Shown: one piece after another, positions 39,979 to 56,348 of the stretch
How positions within the stretch are numbered: position 1 is the stretch's first letter
How the letters are laid out: each line of letters starts with the position of its first letter
Assembly: GCF_964204645.1 (NCBI RefSeq)
Contig: NC_134033.1
Span: 13,518,155-13,582,154 of the forward strand
Direction of reading: 5' to 3'
From: Tubulanus polymorphus
Lineage: Eukaryota; Nemertea; Palaeonemertea; Tubulaniformes; Tubulanidae
DNA: 64,000 nucleotides
The notes under the pieces: generated by a model
The model's database searches: none
Told to the model about the DNA's origin: nothing
What the model saw: only the letters and a program-made list of their open reading frames with translations
Program-made: the position numbers and the translations under genes

Positions 39979-42494
39979 TCATTTCTTCTTTTTCTAACAT
40001 AAATAAAAACCAGAGAAAAGTTTTCATCAAGTACGTGAGGATGGATATGTTCTCTTTACTACGACAAACTCCCAAAATATGACCACCTAAATTGCAAACC
40101 CTAAATGAGCTAGAGATGAAGGTATGAGCAAATACACATTATCTAACCAGACTTACTTTGCCTTTTCCTTTTTTCCCTTTTTTCTTCTTAACCCCGGAGC
40201 CACTTTTGTTGATGTCGGTGAACAGATCTTCTGTCATACGATGAGTTACTCGAATTCCAATAGATTTCAGTTTAGCTACAACATCAGTAACATCGCATCA
40301 TTCAATAATTCAGTGGCCAGGGGGCTGGGGTAGAATTATGCAAGCCCTGCATTAGACTGGATAGTTACCTTCCTTTCTAGTTTTGATACCTTCTAATATT
40401 TCTCGGCCACCAAGATTCCCAATCAAATTCTTATCAAGATCGATTTCTTGTAAGCAATCGGAGAACGTAATCCACCTGCGAGAAAAAGATTTAATCAACC
40501 ACAAAAACTTAAAAATCTAAAACTTTCACAAAACAGCTGGTCGTATAACTTACTGCCTAAACAGTCTCATCGCGATAACAGGAGCAAAGGCTACTTCACC
40601 ATAACTATCAATTCCATTATCAGCAATATGTAGTTTATGCAACCAGGGCCCAACGAGAGGAGGGATAACTTCCTTCTTTTTTTTCTTGCTTTTTCCTAGA
40701 AATATTTTCCACAAATCAACGTACGAAGTCTAAAACGTCTTTTTATCTAATAAGCGAAAAGATGTACCTTTTTTCTTGCCTTTTTTACCCTTTCCTTTCT
40801 TGCCTTTTTTAGAACTCGACTTGTTACTTACATCCGATTTTTCCGAACCTATCCTTGTTGTACCCAACGTCGGATTCAATCTCGCTTCTTTCTCTGAGTG
40901 AACAAAAAGACTAATTGATTAAACCTTAAGTATCATAAATACACCAAATCTCCTACGAACACGTTAAAGAAATGTTTTAAAAGAAAAATAAATATTTCCA
41001 GAGGTTAGTAGGCCTACCTGCTTCAAGCAGTTTTTGTTCTTCTTCCAGTTTGCGATTTTCATCTTCAATTTTTTGGTAATAATCTTGCTCCGCTCGTTCG
41101 GCCAGTACTTTGATTAATTCGATGGTTCCTTCGCAGCGAAGATTGTTGCCATCGAGATACAGCTCCCTATAACATAACACTGTCTTTTTGACGAGTTTGT
41201 TTTCATTATGAATAGAAATGAAAACACAGTTGATGCTATGAAATACATTATATCTTACTGTAAAGCTGTGGTTGTGACCATTTTGCCTAACATTTTCCCA
41301 CTCGCCTTTCCCAAATCACAGTAATTCAAGCTCAGGGATAACAATGTTTTATTACCGACCAATCCTTCGCATAATCCTTGACAGCCTTCATCACTGAACC
41401 TAGAAGTAATGATAACGGATAATTTACCTACAGAGCTTTGGATTTTTTGATACTGTAGATTCCTCCGTTTCTGATTTATAGGATTCTAAAGCCTAGCACC
41501 TTTTTGATTAAGATTGTACTAATCTTTCAAACATTGTAGGTCTAATGTACTTACTCATTATAATCGAGACAGAGTGTAGTGAGCGTGTGGCAGTAATTAA
41601 ATGTCCTGAAATTATTTTTAAAAAACCCACAAATATCATCTATATCATTAGAGTTCATTGTATAGTAAAAGTACAAATTCAAGAAACGGAGAGTTCATGT
41701 ATCTACCTTGCTAGCCGAGTAGCACCGTAAGGTTGTATGAGGCAGTCAATTAATTCGACAACACGAACTTGATAGAATCCCTTTTCCAACATGAGAGACT
41801 GTAAAAGATAAAAGTAAACATACAGCGTGAAGAGCTACAGTACTAGAATTTTAATTAAGACTATAGGCCAAGTAGTTAAAACAAAATATAGGCCCTACCT
41901 TAATTATCTCCTACTAGATCTTAATCTATGAATTATTTTTCAAACAATTTGAATACTTCAATAAAAGACATTTTCTATAAAATAGTAGTAATTGGTTCAG
42001 AGAATGGATCAACTTACCAAAGTTGCTATATTTGAATGTTCCAGAAACAAATCCCAGACATATATATCCTTTATGTACGTATAACGTTCAGATCTGACCG
42101 CGGCAATCAACGGTTCCAACTTTACTTGAAGATCATCCTTCGTTTCCACGGGAACTGGTTCAATTACCAACTATAGTAAAAACAGGAATACACCACACAT
42201 TAATCCATTAATCTTTTGACTTTCCTTTTTTGTACCGGTACTTTTAAATTAATGATTCAATTAAAAATGAAGGTTTAGGCCTACACTTACTTTGACTAAA
42301 AGTTGGTTCTTTTCGATGCAGGCTTTCATCAGTTTTTTTACTCCCATGCAAAGTAAAGTATTGGTATTACGACAATTCATCTCATATGTTTTCATCAAAC
42401 GCTTTACTAAAATATCTGGGTTTTGCAACATTCCTTTCATCTTCTTCTTCTTTCCTCCTTTCTTTTTCCCTTTCTTTCCTTTCTTAGGCGCCAT
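39979..42494 (-). CDS. Leucine-rich repeat protein with Lys-rich termini
   Basis: Eleven exons join in frame (1,299 nt, 432 residues): 42291-42494, 42018-42170, 41707-41798, 41555-41605, 41259-41399, 41018-41166, 40768-40893, 40554-40695, 40369-40475, 40157-40275 and 39979-39993. The N-terminus is MAPKKGKKGKKKGG. RanGAP-like repeats follow (LTTLCLDYNEFSDEG, LLSLSLNYCDLG, LQELYLDGNNLRCEG), then a charged helix (EDENRKLEEEQKLLEA), a Lys/Gly-rich linker, further repeats (LHKLHIADNGID, LQEIDLDKNLIGNLG) and a KKKK C-terminus in a tiny last exon. LRRs of this type are protein-binding scaffolds. Lys-rich LRR proteins of this look are common in cilia, but I do not recognise a named orthologue. It is divergent from PIGU. 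Confidence 0.8.
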
Positions 42495-43785
42495 ACTGTG
42501 TTAACTACCAACTGTCAACTGAGAGAAGTTCAAGATTTTGTGAATCAATACAATTGTCTTAAGCAGGTATCCCTGATAAAAGATTGAATCACATAATTTC
42601 AATGAGATACATCTGTCAAATATATATCCATAAAATTGGATTGAATTTATGTTGTTTGTATTAGCGACGGCAGAATCGGACGAAGAAACGGGCAAAGGCT
42701 AAAAAATCAACATTACAGCTAGTTAAAACTGAAAGATTGTGTAAACTGAAATTAAATATTAAAAGCATTATATTTACTCATTAATAGTCAAATATTCATT
42801 GAAGGAAGGGCTACCAAACCCTTAAATTACAGACATGTAAATGGGATTCGAACCCATTTCTCAGCTATGGTGGTTGTCGAAATATCGCATGTCGTAATGC
42901 ACTAATTGCCAATTCAATCAATTATATCTTTATTGATGCTGTTTCTACAAATGATGTAAAAATATCTCCACGATCTGAATTCCAAATTCAGTTTTCTAGC
43001 AGTGAAGAAAGGTATGTTACTAATTGTTATTTCTGACACTGAATAAAATGAATCAATGTCATAACTTGCGGCTATGGGTAGAATTATGCGAATTGATGTA
43101 AGAGCTCTTCAATTCAATTCAATCCAGTACTTTATTGTGTCATAATCGGTATGAAATGAAGTGCCTTGAAATAAAACAACATATATGTGGGTAAGATTTC
43201 AGTTTAGGTCACCTGCATGATAGTGAATAAAGATAAAGGAGGGTCATGGCAAGGTTTGTCAATTATTCTTTTTTGCACCAACGCCGGGACGGTTGAGTGA
43301 TACTGAATGAGGAGTGGCAGTGCCAACCACAGGGACTTGATACAAAAGGATTTTGACCCCAGTATCCTAGGTACTATATTTGAAAAGACCAAAGAACAGA
43401 AGAACAAGCCTATGCCTAGTCTAGTACCTAGCCGTCGTTCCGCAAACAACGGAAGGAACCGGTTGTAGGGAACCGGTAACAATGACTGGTATTCAGACTA
43501 GCCCATTCCAAAAGCCCACCAGTCTGAATACCACATGATCTAGTAGAACATTGGCTATCAAATCACAGGGCCTCATATCAGAGTTGTAGGTAGTGTAAAA
43601 ATGGTAATCTGTTAATCCTGTGTCTATAATGTATAACAGACACTGGATTTGACAGATTGTTTTGACATGACCTACAACTCTGATGTGAGCCCCTGTGTAT
43701 CAGATGGCCAGTCTGACTCTGTCTCTTAGTAAAATGAGATTTTCCACTGTCTTGTTTTTATTCACAGAGTAGGCTCCGTGTGAAG
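42495..43785. promoter_or_regulatory. Divergent intergenic region between the LRR gene and PIGU
   Basis: The region must contain start sites for both genes. A good acceptor (TTATTCACAG, ending at about 43766) just before the PIGU ATG suggests an upstream untranslated PIGU exon in this spacer. It also holds the fold-back element at 43564-43697 and a tRNA B-box-like GGGTTCGAATCCC near 42843-42855 on the - strand. Confidence 0.4.
43564..43697. mobile_element. Fold-back MITE, CACAGGGGCTC family (copy 1)
   Basis: The left arm CACAGGGCCTCATATCAGAG continues GTTGTAGGT and is complementary to the right arm CTACAACTCTGATGTGAGCC followed by CCTGTG. Arms extend inward through the TAATCTGTTAATCC / ACAGATTG region to a short centre (TCTATAATGTATAACAGA). 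There is no coding capacity. A second copy is at 49189-49353. Confidence 0.65.
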
Positions 43786-48137
<4,352 letters not shown>

Positions 48138-48249
48138 TAACCGAAACAAATGAATTAAGACTAATTCTAAAATTGTCTCCTTTCAACTCAAATACTTCTA
48201 TGTGTAACATATAACATGTTTTTATAATATTTTTGTGTAAAAACTATGA

Positions 48250-48255
48250 AATAAA
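48250..48255 (+). terminator. Poly(A) signal for PIGU
   Basis: AATAAA lies 113 nt after the PIGU stop codon and is the first canonical signal downstream. Confidence 0.7.
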
Positions 48256-50253
48256 AACTGTGCATATCAAACAAGCAAGTGATTAGTATATTTTCTAGAG
48301 AAACTGAACATTTCATATTGTGTTGATTAATATTTTCACGGGAAATGCTGTCAGAATACACATTTTTTGTATCAAATTTTTAGACCAGGGCGTTTCCAGT
48401 CAGTTTATTCTAAATTAACATTTTACATATGAACCAAGCGCTAGTGCCACCATAAGGATTTGGATATTCTCGGAGCCACCCACTTCTATTAGTGTATAGG
48501 TATTTTGTGTATATTACGCCTCTAGTACTTATCAGCTTATGTGTAGGATAGTCTAGGATATATCGAAGTAAAACTAATTTTTAGAAGGTAAGCACCAGGA
48601 TATTTTATCATCATTTTCAAATGCTGTTAATTTAGGGAGGAATATGTAGTGACATTCAATTCGTCACCTGTAGTTGAGTTGAGACTGAGGTGGCTGGCAA
48701 CAACAGTCATTAGTAAAAAAATGGGTCTCCCCCATTCATTCATTAAACACTAAAACAGAACAGATTGATTAATCAAATTAATTGACAGTCGTTTGATTTA
48801 TGGCTAAACCGTCTAGTCAGTAACTAATTACCTATTTTATTGGCGTTGAGCTTACAACTCTAATTGAACAATTTAAGATTGGAATGGATGGGTGTAACCT
48901 GTGGTTTAGTTTCACGAAGACGATCGGATATTTTCACAAACCACATTGGTATAAGTCCATCCGATTATAAAAAGCTTACCACCAACGATTAGGTAACTAA
49001 CTAGTACCTAGGATACTGGGTCAAATCTTTGATTTTGGACCCCCAGCTATGATGACGAGCCCCTGTGACACCAACATATGACCAATAGCAATATTTAGTC
49101 TGAATTTTATCAGACGACAGACGTTACTGTTAGGCGGGTAAACAGCTAGAGACTAACCAAAATGGCACAACTATGCCAAAATGCATGGACAGGGGCTCAG
49201 AGTAGATTAATGTGAAAACGACGATCTATTGATCCAATATCTATAGTATATACCGGTATAAAATAGGTATTTTATATATACTATGTCTATAGACATTGAA
49301 ATAATAGATTATTGTTTTTACATTAATCTACGACTCTGATACGAGCCCCTGTGCCTAAATGTGCTTAGTAAAAAGATATGCGCGATCATGATTTTAGTTT
49401 TTTAGATTGATCATTTACATTACACTCCTCGAGCGTCAGGGCCTGGGGCCAGTTTTACGAAAACGATTAACTGTTAAATCAATTATAAGGAAAACTGAAT
49501 TAAGATAGCAAATCGTTAAAAGTATTAGGATTAAATCATTTTTATGAAACTGTCTTGATTTTTATAATGGGCACAATTTGACATGTTGAAAAAATTGCGA
49601 AATACTGAACCTCTAGAAAAACAAATTGAGCAATCCTATATAATTGCGCAGTCAGTCACAATGTGTTGCTTATATGTACTGGTGGGACGTGGTATTGATT
49701 TCTGCATCCATGTATTGAGTTTTTTAAATGGTAGTTTGTGTGCCTAGTGCCACAAATCAAACTGGTTTTTCATAAGCGGTCTATAAGCGGTAGCTACATC
49801 ATATTATGCAGGCCTAATAAACAAAAAACATTAGCTGTTGACATTGGTTGCTATGAGGTGAGTGATTGGTCTCCAATGAATGGTTACAGTTTCCATTCAG
49901 TTGTGAACACCTGCAAATATAGCTTCAATAAGGCACATGTAAATCTGTTGAGGAGATATTCATTGCAGATATTCAAATACACTTGAAACGGACATATTGG
50001 TGCAAATAACGTTTTACCTGTTTTTGAAGTTTTGTGATGTTCAAATTTTGAAGTTAGGGACTATCGAATGGTAATATTTATTCAGGTCTGAATTCTGGAA
50101 GGCTTGTGCTCTTTTAGAAGTTTAGGCTTCATGGGTGGGATCTTAACTATTGGTTGTATAACATGTATTATCCCCTGAAATATTTGCATCGCATGCAGGC
50201 CTATTCTTCTGTTATAGGTTTGGAATTGTTCTTTTTAAGACCTTCAAAACAAA
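48256..50253. other. Intergenic spacer with dispersed repeats
   Basis: No gene is seen. About 48905-49020 shares TCCATCCGATTATAAAA and CACCAACGATTAGGTAACTA with about 45640-45720 in PIGU intron 6, so both are copies of one dispersed repeat. A single right end of the CACAGGGGCTC family lies at about 49057-49067, and a full copy at 49189-49353. Confidence 0.5.
49189..49353. mobile_element. Fold-back MITE, CACAGGGGCTC family (copy 2)
   Basis: The left end ACAGGGGCTCAGAGTAGATT and right end TCTGATACGAGCCCCTGTGC are inverted repeats. The centre is an AT-rich palindromic stretch around TATACCGGTATA. The arms resemble those of the copy at 43564-43697. Confidence 0.65.
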
Positions 50254-53200
50254 ATGGCAGCCCCAGTAATGCAGCAACCCGGTAAGTAGCAATATTGTAT
50301 TGTGATCACTAAAAATAGCTTGGATATCTAGTTCAACCACAGACAAGACGGGGTATAGGGCGTGACTGATTGTTTGTCACTGCTAATTATGACTTGGATT
50401 GTCCTAAACAAGTCTTCATGTAGAAAGTTTATCAGTACTATTTATCCATTTGCCAAATTACAGTGTTGTCAAACTACATATTTATAGAATCAAATTGATA
50501 ATGGTATTTTTAGTAACGTACATTGGCAATACACTAGTTGTTAGTACCGGTATTTAATGGCTTGGTAATAGTTTGCAGCTAGGCCCTAATAGAAACTATT
50601 TTTCCATAGTGCAGAAATGGAAAAAATTAAGATTTACTGCAAGATAACAACCCTATCTAACCATGTTGTGGTATTTCGTTCTATTTGCAGTTGCTTGGGT
50701 GTCAGCACCTCAAGGCAAACCTGCAAACTGTCCACCAGGTTTAGAGTATCTCACCCAGGTCGATCAGCTCTTAGTTCATCAACAAATAGAGCTTTTAGAA
50801 GGTAAATATTGAATCCGACTAGAGAGAGCAAGTTTGGTGTACAGACTGCTGGTTGCAGCTAAAATAGCAATTCATACTGTCAACTGAAAAACAAAGAATA
50901 TTTGTAGGGCCTAATCATGTGAACCTGCTGATTAGCAGATTTAGGGGTTGGTTCTGGGGGCTCTGATCCTTGCCACTACATTGAGGTTACCCTTTTTGTC
51001 AAGACAGAAATATTCGTTAAAACCTGCAAATTTGAACTCATCCTCTCATTGCATCTTTTCTGATGGATTTCTTCAAAATATATACTTTGGCACTGATGGT
51101 GGATCTCCGCAAGTGTGCTCTTCAACGTAGCTGCCTTCCATTCGAGGAATAAACTTTCTTTCCTTTTGGAACACCTGGGTTTTCTATTTTTCCAGAGCCC
51201 TGCCCAGGGGCAGATTGAGAAGAATTTAGAAGGACTTGTAACATTTCAAAAGGGCACTTTGATGTCCAAAAAGGCAATACTAAGCACATTCCCCGTGGAA
51301 ATGCACCATTATCTTAGTTGACAAAATGAAAAAGGCTATTTGAAAAAAAATTTGGTGGACATGTACAAGTCTCATAAGTCCCCCTGGATCGGCCCCTGGC
51401 ACCTGGTGAGTCACAATGATTCACTGCGATTTCACAGTTGCATAGCAAATTCTGGTGTAATGAATTCAGCGTGTCATTAGTGGAATATTATGTTATGTAC
51501 AGTGACTTAGTTACAGCGGTCTATCTCCCGCTGTGGTCGTTTATACTGAATAAATGTTAAACAGCTTATTTCTATGATAATTGATTCTGTTCCATACATT
51601 CTGTTATCATCCAAAGGACATTGTTGAATCTAAATCGATCGTAGCATGGTGATCTAATAGCGTAGCGTTGACAGTTTTATTTCGTTACTATGGATCTGAT
51701 GATACTTTAACAGAAATACAATAAGCCAATTATTTCGCTGAAAATCAAATCAAATTGAATTACATACTAGTAATGATCAACTGAAAAACTTACGAAGCCC
51801 CTGAGATTAGCTAAATCACGTTTCTATGCCCGCAGAATGTAAATTATTGAAATAGTATCGTCGTTCGGCAAAGTAAATCAACCCGCTTCTTCGGTTACTT
51901 TCAGCGTTCACTGGATTTGAAACGAACAATAAATATGAGATCAAGAACTCAATGGGACAACGCGTCTACTTCGCAGCGGAAGGTTCCGTACATTCATGAA
52001 TGCCTTTCCCATTAATAACCCAAAAATCGAATCGTAAATGTTAATGATTTTGTGTGCGATGAATTTCAGACACGAGTTGCTGTACTCGTAACTGCTGCGG
52101 TCCGTCTCGTCCGTTCGAAATACAGATCATGGATAATTCCGGCCGTGAAGTGATACATTTACATCGTCCTCTACGTTGCTCGACGTGTTGGTGCCCGTGC
52201 TGTTTACAGGTAGCTGTTTTATCCACTTCGTATGAACATTCGTTCCTCCTTACTTCCGCAAGAGACAATTTGCCACTTATACTATGAGTGCTGCGTGTGG
52301 GAAGCAATTTGCAGAGGTCTGTTAGTCCTCCCCCCAAAAAAATTGAAAATATAGATCATTCTAAGACCAACTTAGTTCTATAGCCAATCTAACAACTTTA
52401 GCCGGTCTTAAGATTTAAGACTACTATTTGACTTAAGCCACAACTGTGCCACTGAGCCCTGAGTATTTTCTAAATAGGCCTACGTATTTCTCGTATTTGT
52501 TGTATTGGGAAAAAATTGTGTTGTGTCATAGATCGACACCTGCGTTATAAACTATGTTTGCTTCGGATCTTGTGGGACCAATAGATTCTCTCCAGAGTAA
52601 TTGGAGTAGGAATGAATTGTGATCACAATGTATTGGAGTATGAAGATTTATAAATAGTTTGTCCTGGGGTACACGATTATCCAAGGCAATCAACTCCAGG
52701 GTAAATGGAGTCTACCGTACCACTACTATTGGCCCTGACCTTTTTCAAACGGTACTAGATCGATTCTGATGTCAGATCGTTTATTATCTTCCATAGAAAG
52801 TTGAGGTGTCCGCTCCAGTCGGAAACAACATTGGTTACATCAAACAAGCATGGAGCATATGCTCACCTAAATTCTATATCCAAGACTCTAAAGAGGAAAC
52901 CGTCTTACAAATACAGGGTCCATGTTTTCATTGTTCAATCTGTGGAGATGTGGAATTTCAAGTAAGTATTTTTTTAAAATGTGTGGACAGTTGTTTACTA
53001 ATACTTGGTTTTTCTGGTTTTGATATGTAATACCTCTTTGATGGTGATTTCATATCATTTCTCCTTGAATCATTGATTGCAAAGTTGTTATAACAAGAAA
53101 AGTTAGATGCACAAGTTTCACGTGTTGCCAAAATGTTCTTTTTTGGCAACATGTGAAAATTGTGCATCTAACTTTTCTTGTAAAAACAACTTGACAATCA

Positions 53201-53581
53201 TTGATTGCGGCAGAAATGCCTTCGCCACCGATGTTACACATGTTTAAAGCGTAGATATTTAATTTGAACAGGTCTTGTCAGCTGACGGTGATGTTCAGGT
53301 CGGTAAAATCTCCAAACAGTGGTCAGGATTCGCGAAGGAACTCTTCACGGATGCCGATAATTTCGGCATTCAGTTTCCAATGGATCTGGACGTCAATATC
53401 AAAGCAGTTATGGTTGGAGCTGTGTTTCTCATTGTAAGCTGACTGATATTTTTGATAAACGATCTATTCCTGCAAAATATGTCTCCTTATACTTTGTTAA
53501 ATTCCTACTGCCTATTTGTAGGATTTCATGTTCTTTGAGAAAGAAGACAACAAAGAAAATACGAAAGTAGGCATGGTTTAA
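50254..53581 (+). CDS. Phospholipid scramblase (PLSCR family)
   Basis: Seven exons join in frame (744 nt, 247 residues): 50254-50281, 50691-50801, 51905-51982, 52070-52209, 52797-52961, 53272-53433 and 53522-53581. Scramblases of this family move phospholipids between leaflets, or act as membrane-associated signalling proteins, in a Ca2+-dependent way. Hallmarks in order are [39 protein letters not shown], a Cys cluster [33 protein letters not shown] (likely palmitoylation), [15 protein letters not shown], the Ca2+-loop region [15 protein letters not shown], and the C-terminal membrane helix [16 protein letters not shown]. The N-terminal proline-rich extension of long mammalian members is nearly absent. 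Which paralogue it matches (PLSCR1-4) cannot be decided. The donor after exon 3 (GTTCCG) is weak but the join matches the family. Confidence 0.93.
51205..51398. mobile_element. Miniature inverted-repeat element, GGATC family (copy 2)
   Basis: The left end CAGGGGCAGATTGAGA and the right end, reverse-complemented as CAGGGGCCGATCCAGGGG, are imperfect inverted repeats. It lies in scramblase intron 2, about 500 bp before exon 3. It has no coding capacity. Confidence 0.55.
53068..53207. mobile_element. Fold-back element in scramblase intron 5
   Basis: The left arm AATCATTGATTGCAAAGTTG continues to AACAAGAAAAGTTAGATGCA and GTTGCCAAAA. It is complementary to the right arm TTTTGGCAACATGTGAAAAT, TGCATCTAACTTTTCTTGT and CAATCATTGATT. 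The arms are about 64-70 bp with a loop of a few bases, so the transcript could form a long hairpin. Confidence 0.75.
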
Positions 53582-53814
53582 GATGTAACGATGTAACCCG
53601 GCCCTTTGATCTTGTAAGTTGTTAACATAAACTCTTCTGTTCATTTGCTATTTCTAATTATCCGATAATCTTCCATGACGATACCGAGATTGCAAAAACG
53701 TAATTTACATTTTCTTATCGCTATCAATTGCGAAGTTGACATATTCTGTTGTAAATCCTGCATAACGTTGTTTGCTTTTGTTTCAGTGTTTAGCGTTTAT
53801 CTCACAACGGTCAC

Positions 53815-53820
53815 AATAAA
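53815..53820 (+). terminator. Poly(A) signal for the scramblase gene
   Basis: AATAAA lies about 234 nt after the stop codon and is the first canonical signal downstream. Confidence 0.55.
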
Positions 53821-56348
53821 TACCCTGCATAGTTGATGCAGTGTCCTCTTCTCTCCGTGCAGTCAACGGAAAGCACATGATGAATGTAGACGACCTTGAT
53901 ACAGCAGAAGGTAGTAAAATTTGGATGTTCTAAAATGATATAACGTGTCGATACAAATTCCGATGATTAATAAGTAATGTTTCAAGTACATTTGTAATAT
54001 TGTATATTCTGCTAAATTGTCATAATTCACAGAGAAAAAGTGTTATTGCATGCATTGTGTTGGCATTCATTTGACTGTTCACTTGCATTATACTGCTGGC
54101 TACTCATATATTATAATATATCTATACATGTAATACATTTAAATCGGCACTGTAACATTAATGTAGCAACGGAATTAAACAGGTTAATTTCAGAAAATTT
54201 GATATTTATTTTGGAAAGTTTATAACTGCCATGTGATACAATGTCTAATACAGTCACTTTCAGCAGATATTGTATTACTGGATCCAGTTCCACAGTTGTG
54301 AGTTAGGAGTTAAGATTAGTTCATTTTCAAAAAGTTAGCTCAGAGTCAAATCTTAACACAGAACTGTGGAACTGGGTCCTGATGGATAGTCAACCAGTCT
54401 TTATACCAGTAGATCTGTTTAGCCCTGCGTTTATTCTGTTTAGATCTGTTTCCACGCGTAATGTTTATGGTATAATGTTATTACCAGGGATTCAATTACT
54501 GTCGCAGTATCAATAGTTTGACATTTGGGCGTATTGTATACGCGGTTCAAGAATGATCAGTATAACCGGGGTAAATTAAGATCACTGGTCAGTCCAAAAT
54601 AAATTATTCTTTGATATTACTCGATTCACATCATAAATGTTGCTGTTGTCTGTACTAGTAAAATATCCAGATGGATATATATTTTTGTAGGTAAACGTTC
54701 AAGGCAATTATTTGATGAATGTTAATGATCACTTGAAATCACAATATCTGTGATGAAACGTAAATGTCACATCTATGATTGTACTTTAAAGTCTATTAGT
54801 ATCAAGTAACCTATATCATTTAAGACTGAAGAAGGGTAACCGCCTGAAATATTTCTATTTTCAATCGACTTTTTAGTTCAATTGCAATTATGGGATTTTA
54901 TCTATTTATGTTTGTAAAATGATTTTTAAATTCCCGTGTGCTTGCCAGAATTCAGAATTAATCCTTCTTCCACCGGGGTCATTGTACTCACTGTAGTGAG
55001 TAGAATACTTAACATCTTCTAATGTATTTATAGATAGTTTTATTGGTCTTTCACTAATGTACGATAGAATACATGTACTATTTATATAAAGGTTTATGTA
55101 ATATGTACTTATTTTTTTATAAAATCTGTCTCAACTTTTAGATGAGTGATGATTAGCCATCGCCACTTGTTGTATTGCTGTTTTAAAGAATATTTTAAAT
55201 TGAGCGATATGAAATATATTCCGACAGTTTAATTAAGCTTGCCGCTTGACATATTATGTCTCGTATATCAGTTACAAACAGTTTGTTTATTGAATGATAT
55301 ATTTCTATTATAATGCATATTAACAATTATTTTCTTATCGTCGTTAAGAATTGTTCGGATGATTCATATCAATGTCAATTTAAGTGCCATATAACTACGG
55401 TGGATTCATGATGTTATAAAAGCGAAATTTCAATTCAGTTTTTGAACACCTGCTTGTTTTGATCTTTTTCTTTGAGAAATTACAAATACAAGGAGAAATG
55501 ATTGTATTTTATCCAGACACCTTTGGGAGTTGCCTCTAGATCCACCCCTGAACTGAAATAATCACATTCTGAATAATAAAAGTATTTCCTTTGAATGAGT
55601 ATTTTTGAAATTGGGAATTTCAGCAAAGACGCTAATTAGTAGTATCAATGTGTACCTTAGTTTTCAGAAGACTTGCAGAAGTTTGGCATTTTTGCTTTAC
55701 CTGATTTGTAAAACTAATTTCGTATCTGGTCTGACCTTGTTTGGGTTGAGGCAAATTGACACTTGATCATTGGCCAAATAAAAAGTCTTGAGTTTAATGA
55801 TATTTTTGCTTTTTGAGAATGTGTAGAGAATCTGTGATGGGAGATAATATCTTGTAAGTGTAATGAATTTAGTTCATATTCATTATCCGGCATTTTATTT
55901 TTATTTTCTAATGATGGCCCATTTGTGGCATTGTTGTTGTTAAGCTTTTTAACATTATGCAAGGAATTTGTTGTCACCCAAGATGTCATGGACATTGAAC
56001 TTTGAATGACGGTCTATTCATGATGTGTTGTCCACCTATCGGTAAAAATTGTTCATCATCCAATGACAGAGCTTTAGAAGGCTGTTCAGCCTATTTTGTA
56101 CATGCTTCGTCTTACTTGGTGTTGCCATTCGCCAGAACCCATGAAAAATGAAAGGTTTTTGACAACAGAGCAAAGCCTACTGCTTCGACTTTTGAGTTTG
56201 CATTTTCTTTTATTCGGCGTCGCACTAGCCTCAACTGTTCACTGCGAACCTGAAAGCCAGTCGTCCGTTCTCCGCAGTGTTTTGATTGCCGCACGGTGCA
56301 GCCACTGCGGATACTCGAGAATCACCGGGAGACGACGATTGTTTCAAA
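53821..56348. other. Intergenic spacer and FBXO36 upstream region
   Basis: No gene is recognised. About 54286-54385 holds a short inverted repeat whose arms are CAGTTCCACAGTTGTGAG and CACAGAACTGTGGAACTG; a related half lies at about 63008-63090. One end of the GGATC element family lies at about 55530-55551. The last 120 bp before the FBXO36 ATG are richer in GC and probably hold its start site. Confidence 0.4.

Noticed and set aside
42840-42905. tRNA gene on the - strand (GGGTTCGAATCCC)
   Set aside because: A B-box-like segment is present, but no convincing cloverleaf or acceptor stem could be drawn; at most a SINE remnant.
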